Shown here: positions 45,756-54,810 of the stretch, piece after piece
Numbering within the stretch: position 1 is the stretch's first letter
How the letters are laid out: every line of letters begins with the position of its first letter
Assembly (NCBI RefSeq): GCF_017583065.1
Contig: NZ_JAGEVL010000003.1
Location: forward strand, 186,001-250,000
Source of the DNA: Staphylococcus shinii
GTDB lineage: Bacteria > Bacillota > Bacilli > Staphylococcales > Staphylococcaceae
Length of the DNA stretch: 64,000 bases
Direction of reading: 5' to 3'
Notes under the pieces: model-generated
The model's database searches: none
What the model was told of the DNA's origin: nothing
What the model saw: only the letters and a program-made list of their open reading frames with translations
Program-made: the position numbers and the translations under genes

Positions 45756-46037
45756 ACATATTGTTTCAGCTCCCAAAATATGTCATAATTGCACACATGC
45801 TTTTTAAGTGAGCATGTAGTGAATACGAAATACACTATATAACTGTATTAGCACGCGTCATAATGGGTGAGAAATCTAAAAAATATTATAAAACCTATTT
45901 GTATGGGACTAAGCATGAGCTTCAACTAATATTTTTGCGTAGCACTCCGTTTGACGATGAAACAACTAACATTTTCAGAAAATAAAATGATACCGAGTTC
46001 ACTTAACAAGAAAACCTCTATGATTGGAGATGATAAA
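45756..46037 (+). other. Long 5' leader of mgtE
   Basis: About 280 bases separate the promoter box from the chosen mgtE start. The leader contains a hairpin CATGCT/AGCATG near 45798-45818 and AATAC/GTATT near 45836-45863. I cannot match it to the Mg2+ M-box or the Mn2+ yybP-ykoY riboswitch. From 45951 it is also open in the mgtE frame. Confidence 0.4.
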
Positions 46038-47423
46038 ATGATAGGAAACAATAATATCCTAGAAAGAAATAACGCGTTATTTAATAAATATGAAGCGTTA
46101 TTGAAAATGATTCAACAAGGAGAAGATAGCCAATTTGTATATAGTTTTTCTTGTTTACATCCATATGAAAAAAGTGAATTTTTCTTTTTAGTGGATGAAG
46201 AAGAAAGATTATATATGTATCACTTTCTAAACTCAGAAGAGATGGCGCAAATTTTAAGTAATGCCGAAAATCTAAGATATGATATTTCAATTGTCTTTAA
46301 AGAAATACCTAGTGATTTTTCTAAAGAAGCAATCTTAAAAATGTCAGATGACGATGCAACGTATGTATTAAATCTATTAAATAGTGACCAAAAATCAGAA
46401 ATTTTTAACGCCTTACCAGAACAGAAAGCGGATGAGCTTAAACATTTAATGAGTTACCATCATGAAACTGCTGGTAGTATCATGACCACCGAATATATAT
46501 CAATTTCATCTACAATAACAACTGGAGATGCATTAAATCAGATTAAAATGCGTTCAGGAAAAGTACAATCAATTTATGTAGTCTATGTAGTGAATAATGA
46601 TAATAAACTCATTGGCGTACTTTCTCTTAGAAATATTATTAATTCAGATCCTAATCAACTCATTAGTGATGTAATGAATTCAGATGTCATTAAAATTGAG
46701 AGTTTTATAGATCAAGAAGAAATTGCACATGTAATGCGTAAATATGATTTCTTAGCTATTCCGGTAGTTGACGAACGTAATCACCTATTAGGGATGATTA
46801 CAGTAGATGACATCATTGATGTAATCGATAAAGAAGCAAATGAAGATTATTTAAAAATGGCTGCCTTGGACCGTGTGAGTGATGCAGAAGGCACAATTAT
46901 TAATAGAGCGACTAAACGCTTACCTTGGTTAATATTGCTTACTTTTTTAGGGATGATCACCGCCACGATACTGAGCTCTTTTGAAGATACTTTAGCAAAA
47001 GTGTCGCTACTCGCAGCGTTTATCCCCATTATTAGTGGTATGTCTGGTAATACAGGTACACAATCATTAGCAGTATCAGTAAGAGGTATATCTACAGGAG
47101 AAATGAAAAAGAAAAATAAATTTAAACATGCTCTAAAAGAATCAACGAGTGGATTAATTACTGGTAGTGTATGTGGATTCATTCTCTTTTTAGTTATAGT
47201 AATTATTTATAGCCAACCTTTATTAGGTTTGATTGTAGCTATCAGTTTAACAATCGCTATGACAGTAGGTACTACAATTGGTTCATTAATACCCTTCTTT
47301 ATGACTAAGATAGGTATTGACCCAGCTGTGGCTAGTGGACCATTCATCACAACAATCAACGACATTGTAAGTATGTTAGTATACTTTAGTCTTGCTACAA
47401 CATTTATAAGTTCTCTTACTTAA
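46038..47423 (+). CDS. mgtE: MgtE-family divalent cation channel
   Basis: The 461-residue protein has the MgtE layout: an N-domain with repeats LKMSDDDATYVLNLLNSDQKSEIFNALP, the linker HETAGSIMTTEYISI, two CBS domains (about 130-250), the plug helix, and five membrane helices. In these, SGMSGNTGTQSLAVSVRGI and the C-terminal ASGPFITTINDI line the pore. MgtE usually admits Mg2+. The frame is open from 45951, but GGAGATGAT fits the ATG at 46038. Its promoter carries an MntR-type box, so manganese should affect it. Confidence 0.9.
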   Translation: MIGNNNILERNNALFNKYEALLKMIQQGEDSQFVYSFSCLHPYEKSEFFFLVDEEERLYMYHFLNSEEMAQILSNAENLRYDISIVFKEIPSDFSKEAILKMSDDDATYVLNLLNSDQKSEIFNALPEQKADELKHLMSYHHETAGSIMTTEYISISSTITTGDALNQIKMRSGKVQSIYVVYVVNNDNKLIGVLSLRNIINSDPNQLISDVMNSDVIKIESFIDQEEIAHVMRKYDFLAIPVVDERNHLLGMITVDDIIDVIDKEANEDYLKMAALDRVSDAEGTIINRATKRLPWLILLTFLGMITATILSSFEDTLAKVSLLAAFIPIISGMSGNTGTQSLAVSVRGISTGEMKKKNKFKHALKESTSGLITGSVCGFILFLVIVIIYSQPLLGLIVAISLTIAMTVGTTIGSLIPFFMTKIGIDPAVASGPFITTINDIVSMLVYFSLATTFISSLT

Positions 47424-47437
47424 AATATGCTCTTTAT

Positions 47438-47478
47438 AAAGCGTCACTACTCACTTATTTGAGTAAGTGGCGCTTTTT
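47438..47478 (+). terminator. Terminator of mgtE
   Basis: AAAGCG.CACT pairs with AGTG.CGCTTT plus an inner stem, followed by TT.GG; it starts 15 bases after the stop. The stretch 47479-47620 contains nothing recognised. Confidence 0.65.
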
Positions 47479-47620
47479 GGTTAACTTTATTTCATTTAAC
47501 CTATCCAAATTATGTATTAATTTATATATCATCTAGACATAGCAATATATGGCGTTAAACATGCGCTAAACATTGAAAATAATACATTGTATACGTGATT
47601 ACGTATATTCAAATAAACAT

Positions 47621-47693
47621 AAAAAACGGTAAGGCTAGACAAGAATCTAATTTTACTAATTAGATATCGCTTGTCTTGACCTCACCGCTTTTT
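47621..47693 (-). terminator. Three-tier hairpin terminator of mntC
   Basis: Three nested stems are visible: CGGT/ACCG at the base, AGACAAG/CTTGTCT in the middle and ATCTAATT/AATTAGAT at the apex. On the minus strand TTTTTTATG follows. Confidence 0.75.
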
Positions 47694-47756
47694 AATTATT
47701 GAAGTTTTTACTTTTTACGTAAAGTGTAAATATCCCTCTAGAGCTATTAATTCTCT

Positions 47757-48710
47757 TTATTTTTTCAATCCGTCTTTAAGCACATCTAAATTATATTCAA
47801 GGTATTTTAAATAAGTGTCTGCTTGCTCGCCTTTTTTACCTATTTCATCTGAATAGATTGGCTTTTTATAAATAGGCACGCCAGTTTCGTTAGATACTGT
47901 TTTCATTGGACGCGTGTCCACGTTAGATTCTACAAATAAAGTAGCAGGTTTATTACTTTTTATAAATTTAGTTAAATCTTTGATTTGTTTCGGAGTGCCA
48001 TTTTCATCCGTATCAATTGGCCAAATATAACCTTCTTTTAGATCATAACGGTCAGTCAGATATTGAAAGGCTTGTTCACTAGCTACAAATACACGGTCTT
48101 TTTTAGGAATACTACCGAGTTGTTGTTTATAGTTATCCTCGATGTTATTTAATTTCTTTAAATATTCTTTTTCATTAGCTTCATAATAATTTTTATGTTT
48201 AGGGTTTCTTTCTGATAATGATCTTGTAATGTTTTTAATCATTTTTTCCCCAACATTTGGGTCGATGAAAGCATGAGGATTTACTTCTTTGTTACCATCT
48301 TCGTCTTTAATGTATTTAGGCGAAACCCCTTCTGATGCTTTAATAGCGTTCTTTTTAGAAAAATCAGTAGAACTTAAAGCTTTAGAGAGCCAACCTTGAT
48401 CTCCACCTTCTAAATTCAATCCGTTATAAAAAACTAAATCGGCTTGAGATAAATGTTTAATGTCGCTTGGTTGCGGCTCGTAATCATGTGGATCTGTACC
48501 AGTAGGAACAAGATTCGTTACTTCAACGTGTTTCCCACCTATTTCTTTGGTCATGTCTTCAATCATTGAAAAACTTGTAACGACTTTGACTTTATCTTTA
48601 TCAACAGCTTCCAACTTACCGTCAGAATCGGCGTCTTTTTGGTTATTGCCACATGCTGATAATATTATCGTTAATAAAGCTGTAGCTAAAATTAATATTA
48701 TCTTTTTCAT
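47757..48710 (-). CDS. mntC: Manganese ABC transporter, substrate-binding lipoprotein
   Basis: This cluster A-I metal-binding lipoprotein of 317 residues has a signal peptide ending in the lipobox LSAC (Cys20). Likely metal ligands are the His in GTDPHDYEP, the His in VNPHAFIDP, the Glu in VASEQAF and the Asp in IYSDEIG. This His-His-Glu-Asp set is the manganese-type pattern. A long helical backbone NPKHKNYYEANEKEYLKKL follows. It is the last gene of mntA-B-C, 15 bases after mntB. Confidence 0.92.
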   Translation of the reverse strand: MKKIILILATALLTIILSACGNNQKDADSDGKLEAVDKDKVKVVTSFSMIEDMTKEIGGKHVEVTNLVPTGTDPHDYEPQPSDIKHLSQADLVFYNGLNLEGGDQGWLSKALSSTDFSKKNAIKASEGVSPKYIKDEDGNKEVNPHAFIDPNVGEKMIKNITRSLSERNPKHKNYYEANEKEYLKKLNNIEDNYKQQLGSIPKKDRVFVASEQAFQYLTDRYDLKEGYIWPIDTDENGTPKQIKDLTKFIKSNKPATLFVESNVDTRPMKTVSNETGVPIYKKPIYSDEIGKKGEQADTYLKYLEYNLDVLKDGLKK

Positions 48711-48725
48711 TGTGAGACCTCCTGT

Positions 48726-49565
48726 CTATGATTTAATCATTTTCCATAGCAATCCATTTTTCGGTGCTAAGATGAATGTAATGATGAATATTATTGTAAT
48801 TACTAACACGATGACTACGCCTGATGGTAAATTGAAGGTCACGCTAAAGAACAGTCCAATCACAGATGACACCATGCCTATCAATGCAGAAGTTAAGATC
48901 ATCGTTGATAACCTTTTGGTCAATAAATATGCCGTAGATGCTGGCGTAATTAATAATGAAACAACTAAAATTACACCTACTGTTTGTAGTGAAGCTACTG
49001 TTACTAGTGTTAATAAAACCATAAGCGTATAATGAATAAACTTAACTGGTAAACCAGACGCAGCTGCCATTGTCGGATCAAAACTGGATAGTAAAAATTC
49101 TTTATAAAACACAATAATGACTATCAATACAACCGCTACTACAATAAATGTGATGGTTCTATCTTCTGGTTTCACGGTCAACACGTTACCAAATAAAATT
49201 TCAGTCAAATCGATAGCTGACTGTGCTTTAGTAATCAGTAATACACCCAGCGCTAAAAATGAAGAAAACACAATACCTATTGAAGAATCGCTCTTAATCT
49301 TACTGTTTTGATTAACAAAACCAATGCCTAATGCCGCTAATACTCCAAATACAACGGCTCCATAAAAGAAATTAATCCCTATCATATAAGAGATCGCCAC
49401 GCCAGGTAGGACAGCATGTGAAATCGCGTCTCCCATTAAAGCAAGACTTCTAAGTACTATAAAGCACCCTATCACACCACAAATCATACCTATTACAATT
49501 GAAGTAATCAGCGCTCGTTGTAGAAAACTAAATTCAAATACATCGTGTATAAACTGACTAACCAT
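48726..49565 (-). CDS. mntB: Manganese ABC transporter, permease
   Basis: The 279-residue ABC-3 family permease has about eight helices. It shows GCFIVLRSLALMGDAISHAVLPGVAISYM near residues 30-60, and FDPTMAAASGLPVKFIHY, which contains the EAA-like coupling loop. Both are typical of Zn/Mn/Fe permeases. The frame opens with GTG at 49577, but the ATG at 49565 overlaps the mntA stop by 8 bases and gives the usual N-terminus MVSQFIHDVF. Confidence 0.92.
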   Translation of the reverse strand: MVSQFIHDVFEFSFLQRALITSIVIGMICGVIGCFIVLRSLALMGDAISHAVLPGVAISYMIGINFFYGAVVFGVLAALGIGFVNQNSKIKSDSSIGIVFSSFLALGVLLITKAQSAIDLTEILFGNVLTVKPEDRTITFIVVAVVLIVIIVFYKEFLLSSFDPTMAAASGLPVKFIHYTLMVLLTLVTVASLQTVGVILVVSLLITPASTAYLLTKRLSTMILTSALIGMVSSVIGLFFSVTFNLPSGVVIVLVITIIFIITFILAPKNGLLWKMIKS

Positions 49566-50295
49566 GATGCGCCCCACTTTCTGAAGCGATTAAAATATCA
49601 GTACCGTAGGCAGCTTTTAAATTACTGCTATTAAATACAGTCGCTACTGAACCAAAGTCAATTAATCGTTTATTTAAAATAATTAAACTATCAAAATATT
49701 TCTCCACTTTAGACAAATCATGATGAACAATTAAAATTGTTTTACCTTTTTGAGATAACTCTTTCAACAATTCGACAATAATTTCTTCACTGGTAATATC
49801 GATACCTACAAAAGGTTCATCTAATAAAATAAGGTCTGTTTGTTGAACCAGTGTTCGCGCAATAAGTATGCGTTGAAATTGTCCACCTGATAGCTCTCCA
49901 ATTTGATTATCCTTATACTCAAGCATATTTACTTTTTTAAGTGCCGCTTCAGCCTCTTGCTTTTGTTGTTTACGCGGTAATTGCCATGGTTTTAATACCG
50001 GATAAAACCCTAACATCACACAGTCTAAAACTTTCATTGGAAATGTTGAATCAATATTACTTTTTTGTTCGACATACGAAATATTTTTAGGTTGCTTAGC
50101 TATTGGCAAATCGTTAAAACGGGCGATGCCTTTATGAGGCATTAAATTAACTATAGACTTAATTAATGTTGTTTTGCCCGCGCCATTAGGGCCGACAATT
50201 CCTACAATTTGCCCTTTTATAAGTTGGAAAGAAACATCTTGTAACGCTTCTGTTTTATTTTCGTACGTTACAGATAAATTTTTTATATCTAGCAT
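49558..50295 (-). CDS. mntA: Manganese ABC transporter, ATP-binding protein
   Basis: The 245-residue ATPase has Walker A GPNGAGKTT, Q-loop VEQKSNIDSTFP, signature LSGGQFQRIL, Walker B DLILLDEPFVGID and H-loop LIVHHDLS, as in zinc/manganese importer ATPases. AAGGAG precedes the ATG. It is the first gene of mntABC, with an MntR-type box over its promoter 44 bases upstream. Confidence 0.93.
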   Translation of the reverse strand: MLDIKNLSVTYENKTEALQDVSFQLIKGQIVGIVGPNGAGKTTLIKSIVNLMPHKGIARFNDLPIAKQPKNISYVEQKSNIDSTFPMKVLDCVMLGFYPVLKPWQLPRKQQKQEAEAALKKVNMLEYKDNQIGELSGGQFQRILIARTLVQQTDLILLDEPFVGIDITSEEIIVELLKELSQKGKTILIVHHDLSKVEKYFDSLIILNKRLIDFGSVATVFNSSNLKAAYGTDILIASESGAHHG

Positions 50296-50338
50296 GAAAT
50301 TACTCCTTTCCTTCTTTTCTGATATAAAAACAATAATG

Positions 50339-50369
50339 TTAGGCTAACCTAATTTTAATGTTTAGTCAA
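50339..50369 (-). promoter_or_regulatory. MntR-type box on the mntABC promoter
   Basis: TTAGGCTAACCTAA (50339-50352) is a 14-base near-palindrome of the DtxR/MntR/SirR type. On the minus strand it lies 11 bases downstream of a -35-like TTGACT (50369-50364) and covers the -10 region. Mn-loaded repressor would shut off uptake. The rest of 50370-50656 is AT-rich without recognised elements. Confidence 0.75.
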
Positions 50370-50656
50370 TAAAATGATTTTATTCAAAAGCATTATTATG
50401 CTCTAGCGTATATATTTAACTTTATATTTATTTCCAAATTAAAAATTATTAATAAATCGAGTATAGTTGTACAGCATATAGGTTATTAGAATTAAGAACT
50501 TAATGTAGGTAAGAAGGATTGTGAAGTTGGTGCTTGCTAAGAGGGTGCTACTGAATAAAACACTCTTGAAACCTAAGCTTGAAATATGTAGAATAGAAAT
50601 CTTGCTTTTTTAGTTAAAATAATTAAAGTTCTCTATTTTTAGAAGGAGGGACGAAT

Positions 50657-51823
50657 ATGACACAAGGATATAGAATACTATTTATCATATTTATGTTGGG
50701 CACTTTTACGATAGGTATGACAGAATATGTTGTTACAGGGCTTTTAACACAAATAGCAAAAGACATGAACACCTCCGTATCGAGCGCTGGTTTATTAATC
50801 AGTGTTTATGCTATCAGTGTTGCTGTGTTAGGTCCCATAGTTAGAGCTTTCACTTTAAATGTATCTCCTAAAAAATTATTGCCGATTCTTGCCTTGATTT
50901 TTATATTTAGTAATGTGATAGCTATGTTAGCACCGACATTTAATATATTATTATTATCAAGATTTTTATCTGCGAGTATGCACGCACCGTTTTTTGGTGT
51001 ATGTATGAGTGTAGGTGCTGCCGTTGTTCCTAAAGGAAGAGAAACTGGAGCTATAGCCTTAGTTCAAGCTGGGCTAACAATAGCAGTAATGCTAGGTGTA
51101 CCTTTCGGCACTTTCATAGGCGGAGTGGCAAGTTGGCGTATCGTATTTGGTATTATTGTTGCTATAGGTGTAATAGTTTTAATTGGACTGCTTAAAGTAA
51201 TACCTAATGTAAGTTTAAGTTCTGAAATGAATTTAAAACAAGAATTAAAAGTATTTAAAAATCCGTATTTTCTGTTGGTTATTTCAATTGTAATTTTTGG
51301 TTACTCTGGTGTTTTTACAACTTATACCTTTATGGAACCAATGATTCAGCAGTTTTCACCATTTAATGTATCTGGTCTAACATTATGCTTATTAGCTTTT
51401 GGCACTGGAGCTGTTATTGGGAATATCATATCAGGTAAAGCTTCTCAAGAGAACTTAACCAAATATTTATCTTATGTATTTGTCTTTTTAATAATAACAT
51501 TAATGTTATTAACATACGCTCTAGGATTCGCTGTAACAGCAATAGTGGTCTGTTTTATGTTTGGTTTTGCAAACTTCGGTTCTGTGCCATTGCTTAATAG
51601 TAAAATTATATTAAGCGCAAAAGAAGCGCCGTTACTTTCTAGTACCCTTGCAGCATCAGTATTTAATGTAGCTAATTTCCTAGGAGCAATCATTGGGACA
51701 TTGCTATTAAATGCAGGTGTAGAATATGTAATAATAACTTTTATTTCTAGTGGTATAATTTTAATTGGCATTATTTTGAACTTATTTGTTAAAAAATTTG
51801 AAACTAAAAACTACAATGTTTAG
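50657..51823 (+). CDS. MFS efflux transporter, DHA1/AraJ-like
   Basis: The 388-residue, 12-TM protein starts MTQGYRILFIIFMLGTFTIG followed by MTEYVVTGLL. It has the DHA1-type SAGLLISVYAISVAVLGPIV and a second-half GTGAVIGNIISGK. Charged loops after TM2 are reduced compared with typical DRxGRR. AGAAGGAGGGA precedes the ATG. It is a paralogue of the gene at the left edge, but no regulator lies beside it. The substrate is unknown. Confidence 0.85.
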   Translation: MTQGYRILFIIFMLGTFTIGMTEYVVTGLLTQIAKDMNTSVSSAGLLISVYAISVAVLGPIVRAFTLNVSPKKLLPILALIFIFSNVIAMLAPTFNILLLSRFLSASMHAPFFGVCMSVGAAVVPKGRETGAIALVQAGLTIAVMLGVPFGTFIGGVASWRIVFGIIVAIGVIVLIGLLKVIPNVSLSSEMNLKQELKVFKNPYFLLVISIVIFGYSGVFTTYTFMEPMIQQFSPFNVSGLTLCLLAFGTGAVIGNIISGKASQENLTKYLSYVFVFLIITLMLLTYALGFAVTAIVVCFMFGFANFGSVPLLNSKIILSAKEAPLLSSTLAASVFNVANFLGAIIGTLLLNAGVEYVIITFISSGIILIGIILNLFVKKFETKNYNV

Positions 51824-51944
51824 TTAAACGTGTTGAAAAGAGCCTGACTTGCTATGAGATTGAGATTTTTAATTTCAAAAAATTTATATAAGTTGCTTGG
51901 TTATAACATTAACGTCAGTGTTTGTACCCTAGAATACATGTGGT

Positions 51945-52122
51945 GTGTTTATAACTTCATCACTAGACGTATTAGCAATGGAATACGCATCGCTTGTTAA
52001 CTATATGATACCAATTATTTCAGTTATCTTTCTTTGCCTCATTCTTTAAAACAATTAAATTAAAAGAATCAGATAAAGAAGGCTCAGATAAGCTTGGCTT
52101 AAAACTTAACATGATAAACTAA
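51945..52122 (+). pseudogene. Decayed C-terminus of a membrane protein (possible transporter)
   Basis: One frame reads VFITSSLDVLAMEYASLVNY and continues MIPIISVIFL to a stop at 52049. A -1-type switch near 52027-52035 continues as FFASFFKTIKLKESDKEGSD then KLGLKLNMIN to a TAA at 52122. Together this looks like a last membrane helix with a basic cytoplasmic tail, broken by frameshift and lacking its N-terminus. I cannot name the family. The rest of 51824-52169 holds no other coding signal. Confidence 0.3.
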
Positions 52123-52169
52123 GAGGCTATTATAAATAAATACCATATCATCAATACTATATTATATCT

Positions 52170-52200
52170 GAGAAAGGTACTTAGTACTTCCTCTCTTTTT
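52170..52200 (+). terminator. Plus-strand stem-loop terminator
   Basis: GAGA and TCTC at the base and GTAC-TTA-GTAC at the apex, followed by TTTTT. It lies 50 bases after the decayed coding sequence, as expected for its former gene. Confidence 0.5.
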
Positions 52201-52325
52201 GTATGTAAAAATCTTACAAATAAAGCTCTTTTACTGATTATTTATAAGTTTCGTTTGTACTTGTCCTATAAATCGCCTAGAAATCGAATCACTTCTATCC
52301 TTAACAAACTTTGTCTAAATAATAA

Positions 52326-52356
52326 AAAGACACTTCCTTTAAAAAGAAGTGTCTTT
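52326..52356. terminator. Bidirectional terminator after the tautomerase gene
   Basis: AAAGACACTTC and GAAGTGTCTTT form a perfect 11-bp stem around 9 bases. On the minus strand TTTTTATTATTT follows. It ends the tautomerase transcript. Confidence 0.8.
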
Positions 52357-52418
52357 ATTATTATAAAATTAAATATTATGTTAACTACAATTACTTTATA
52401 ACTAATTTATTGGAGGAC

Positions 52419-52808
52419 TTATAAACTTCCATTTAAGAACTGGGCTTCTCCTCCAAAAAAGCTCCAATCTTCATCTGTATTTTCAACTAAATTAATCATA
52501 ATATCTTCTTTACGTACTCCCAATCTTGTATTTAAAGAATTTGCTAAATTTCTATAGAAATTTACTTTCTGTGACTTTGTTCTTGGGCGCGTGATTAAAG
52601 TAAAAACAATGATATTTTTAGTTCTTGAAATACCTAGACCTGTATCTAATATCTCCATCTCAAAATTTTCATGTTGAGTAACAATTTGATACTTATCGCC
52701 TACTGGCGCTTGAAAAGAGTCTAGCATAACCTCATAAGATATATCGAGAATTTGCTTTATTTCTTCTTCGGTTCTTCCTTTGAAAATATCTATTTTAATT
52801 ATAGGCAT
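52419..52808 (-). CDS. Tautomerase family protein
   Basis: The 129-residue protein starts MPIIKIDIFKGRTEEEIKQI, so the catalytic Pro becomes N-terminal after Met removal, as in 4-oxalocrotonate tautomerases. The length and VTQHENFEMEI, FTLITRPRTKSQKVNFYRNLANSL fit the longer tautomerase_2 type. AGAGGTG precedes the ATG. It follows the aldo/keto reductase pseudogene by 11 bases, so the two were probably one operon. The substrate is unknown. Confidence 0.82.
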   Translation of the reverse strand: MPIIKIDIFKGRTEEEIKQILDISYEVMLDSFQAPVGDKYQIVTQHENFEMEILDTGLGISRTKNIIVFTLITRPRTKSQKVNFYRNLANSLNTRLGVRKEDIMINLVENTDEDWSFFGGEAQFLNGSL

Positions 52809-52819
52809 ACGACACCTCT

Positions 52820-53757
52820 TTATTTAATATTTTTAGGAAAAATTTGATTGATTGTATTGATTTCAGAGTTAGTTAATTTAACATCTAGCGTTTTTAAATT
52901 TGCTATTACTTGTTCTGGTTTTTTCGCCCCTGGTATAATAACGTCTAGCGAAGGTCTTGTAAGATAAAAAGCTAATACAACATGAGCGACTTCTACATTG
53001 TGGTTATCTGCAATACTTCTTAATTTGTTTACTTTTTCTAAATTTTCTTTGAATTTTTCGCCTTGAAAATCTGGGTTTTCAGCACGTAAGTCATCAAACT
53101 TAGTATTTTCTGTATATTTACCTGCTAACAAACCAGAGACTAATGGGAAATATGGAATAAAAGTAATATTATTTTCTGAAGTATATTCAAAAATATGTTC
53201 GTTTTCACGATTTAATAAATTATATTCTAATTGTACTACATCTACATAACCATCTTTATTTGCTTCTTTTAATTGTTCTAAACTAAAGTTAGAAACACCG
53301 ATAGCCTTAATTTTACCTTGATCTTTTAATTCTTTTAATGCTGCAACTGCTTCATTTTTAGGTGTCTCGTCATCTGGAAAATGGATATAGTATAAATCAA
53401 TGTAATCCACTTGCAAGCGCTTTAAACTCTGTTCTACTTGTTCTTTTAGGAATTCTGGCTTATTAGAATACGTTCTTCATTATTTTCATCAAAATAATGA
53501 GCGCCTTTTGTAGCAATTTTATATGCGTCTCTTGAAAATTCTTTTATTGTTTCTCCGATTAGTTCTTCAGAACGTCCTAGACCATAAATATAGGCTGTAT
53601 CCAATAAAGATACTCCACTTTTAATCGCTGTCCTCACAACTTCTTTGCCTTGTTCTTCATCTAAATTATTGTATAAATTATGGCCTCCTACCGCATTTGT
53701 TCCGAGGGCAATAGGAAATACATCTATATCAGATTTACCTAATTTTACATTTTTCAT
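52820..53757 (-). pseudogene. Aldo/keto reductase, broken by a frameshift
   Basis: The N-terminal part (53757 to 53446) reads [20 protein letters not shown] to [15 protein letters not shown]. It contains the catalytic DTAYIYGLG (Asp, Tyr) and IATKGAHY (Lys). The C-terminal part is in another frame and continues [32 protein letters not shown] (given here as two joined stretches: [29 protein letters not shown]), ending IFPKNIK at 52820 with the catalytic His in YIHF. Joining needs one extra base near 53464-53467, so a single-base deletion is the likely cause. A sequencing error would restore a normal enzyme of about 311 residues. Confidence 0.8.
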
Positions 53758-53871
53758 TATACATCAACCTCCAGTATAAAAATTTATTCCAATAAAAACT
53801 ATTTTTGTATGTTTTTTCTTTAATTAATAGTAATTAATACTATTGTCAGGATTTTTCATGGCTATTGGCAT

Positions 53872-54810
53872 TTATACAAGTGTTTGTTTCAATGCATCAA
53901 TCGACACATTAACGCCATCTTCAGGAGACATTGTTAAATCTTCCATTTCTAAAGAAACGAAATCGTCATACCCTACCATACGGATTACAGAGAAAAATGT
54001 TTTCCACCACTGTAAGTCTTGACCAAATCCAACTGCAACATAATTCCATGACCTATTTTTAATGTCTTCGATTTCTTTTGTTTCGATTAATGTACTTAAA
54101 TCTGCAACTCCCTTTTCAATTCTTACATCTTTTCCGTGAACATGATGAATAGCACCCTCTAAAGCTCTAGCACATTGAATAGGGTCTGCTCCCATCCATA
54201 ATAAATGACTAGGATCTAAATTCATCCCAATAATCGGATCTACTGCGTTCCTTAACTTTAATAATGTTTCAGGATTATAAACTAACTGTGCACTGAAGTT
54301 TTCCAAAGCAATTTTTTCAACGCCATGTTTTTTAGCTATTTCAACCAAGTCTTTCCAATAAGGTATTGCGACATCATTCCATTGATATTCAAGCGCATCC
54401 TTCAAATGTGGTGGCCAACTTACCGTAGTAGTAATCCAATTGGGCATTTCATCTTTTGGTGACGCTGGAGGTAAGCCACTCATCATAACAATCTTTTTCA
54501 CATCTAATTTTTCTGCTAATTGTAATGTTTTTTCTGTTATATCTCTATGTTCTTTTCCTAACTCTCCTGGATCTAGAGGATTTCCAGAACAGTTTAATGC
54601 TACAATTTCTACACTATATTTTGATAGTAGTGCTTTTAAATCACTTAATGAAGATTCATTATTTAATAAATCATTTAATTTCACGTGAGGCGCCGGAGAC
54701 CAACCCCCTGTAGCCAACTCTATATGGTAAATATCCTTCTCCGTAATTTTCTTAAGCACTTCTTCTAATGATAAATGCGCTAAACTATCTGTAACATATG
54801 ATAACTTCAT
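53872..54810 (-). CDS. Sugar phosphate isomerase/epimerase-like TIM barrel in the iol operon
   Basis: The 312-residue protein belongs to the AP-endonuclease-2-like TIM-barrel superfamily. It has IYHIELATGG, VALNCSGNPLDP, VKKIVMMSG, EKIALENF with a metal-ligand Glu, GMNLDPSHLLWMGADP (Asp, His), HHVHGKD and FVSLEMEDL with a terminal Glu. It overlaps iolG by 4 bases and is the last gene of the iolA operon. It is distinct from IolE, IolH and IolI, all present here. An inosose isomerase or epimerase for another inositol stereoisomer is plausible but unproven. Confidence 0.75.
   Translation of the reverse strand: MKLSYVTDSLAHLSLEEVLKKITEKDIYHIELATGGWSPAPHVKLNDLLNNESSLSDLKALLSKYSVEIVALNCSGNPLDPGELGKEHRDITEKTLQLAEKLDVKKIVMMSGLPPASPKDEMPNWITTTVSWPPHLKDALEYQWNDVAIPYWKDLVEIAKKHGVEKIALENFSAQLVYNPETLLKLRNAVDPIIGMNLDPSHLLWMGADPIQCARALEGAIHHVHGKDVRIEKGVADLSTLIETKEIEDIKNRSWNYVAVGFGQDLQWWKTFFSVIRMVGYDDFVSLEMEDLTMSPEDGVNVSIDALKQTLV

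Noticed and set aside
45756..46037. M-box or yybP-ykoY riboswitch before mgtE
   Set aside because: None of the conserved core segments that I know for either element could be found; kept only as an unexplained leader.
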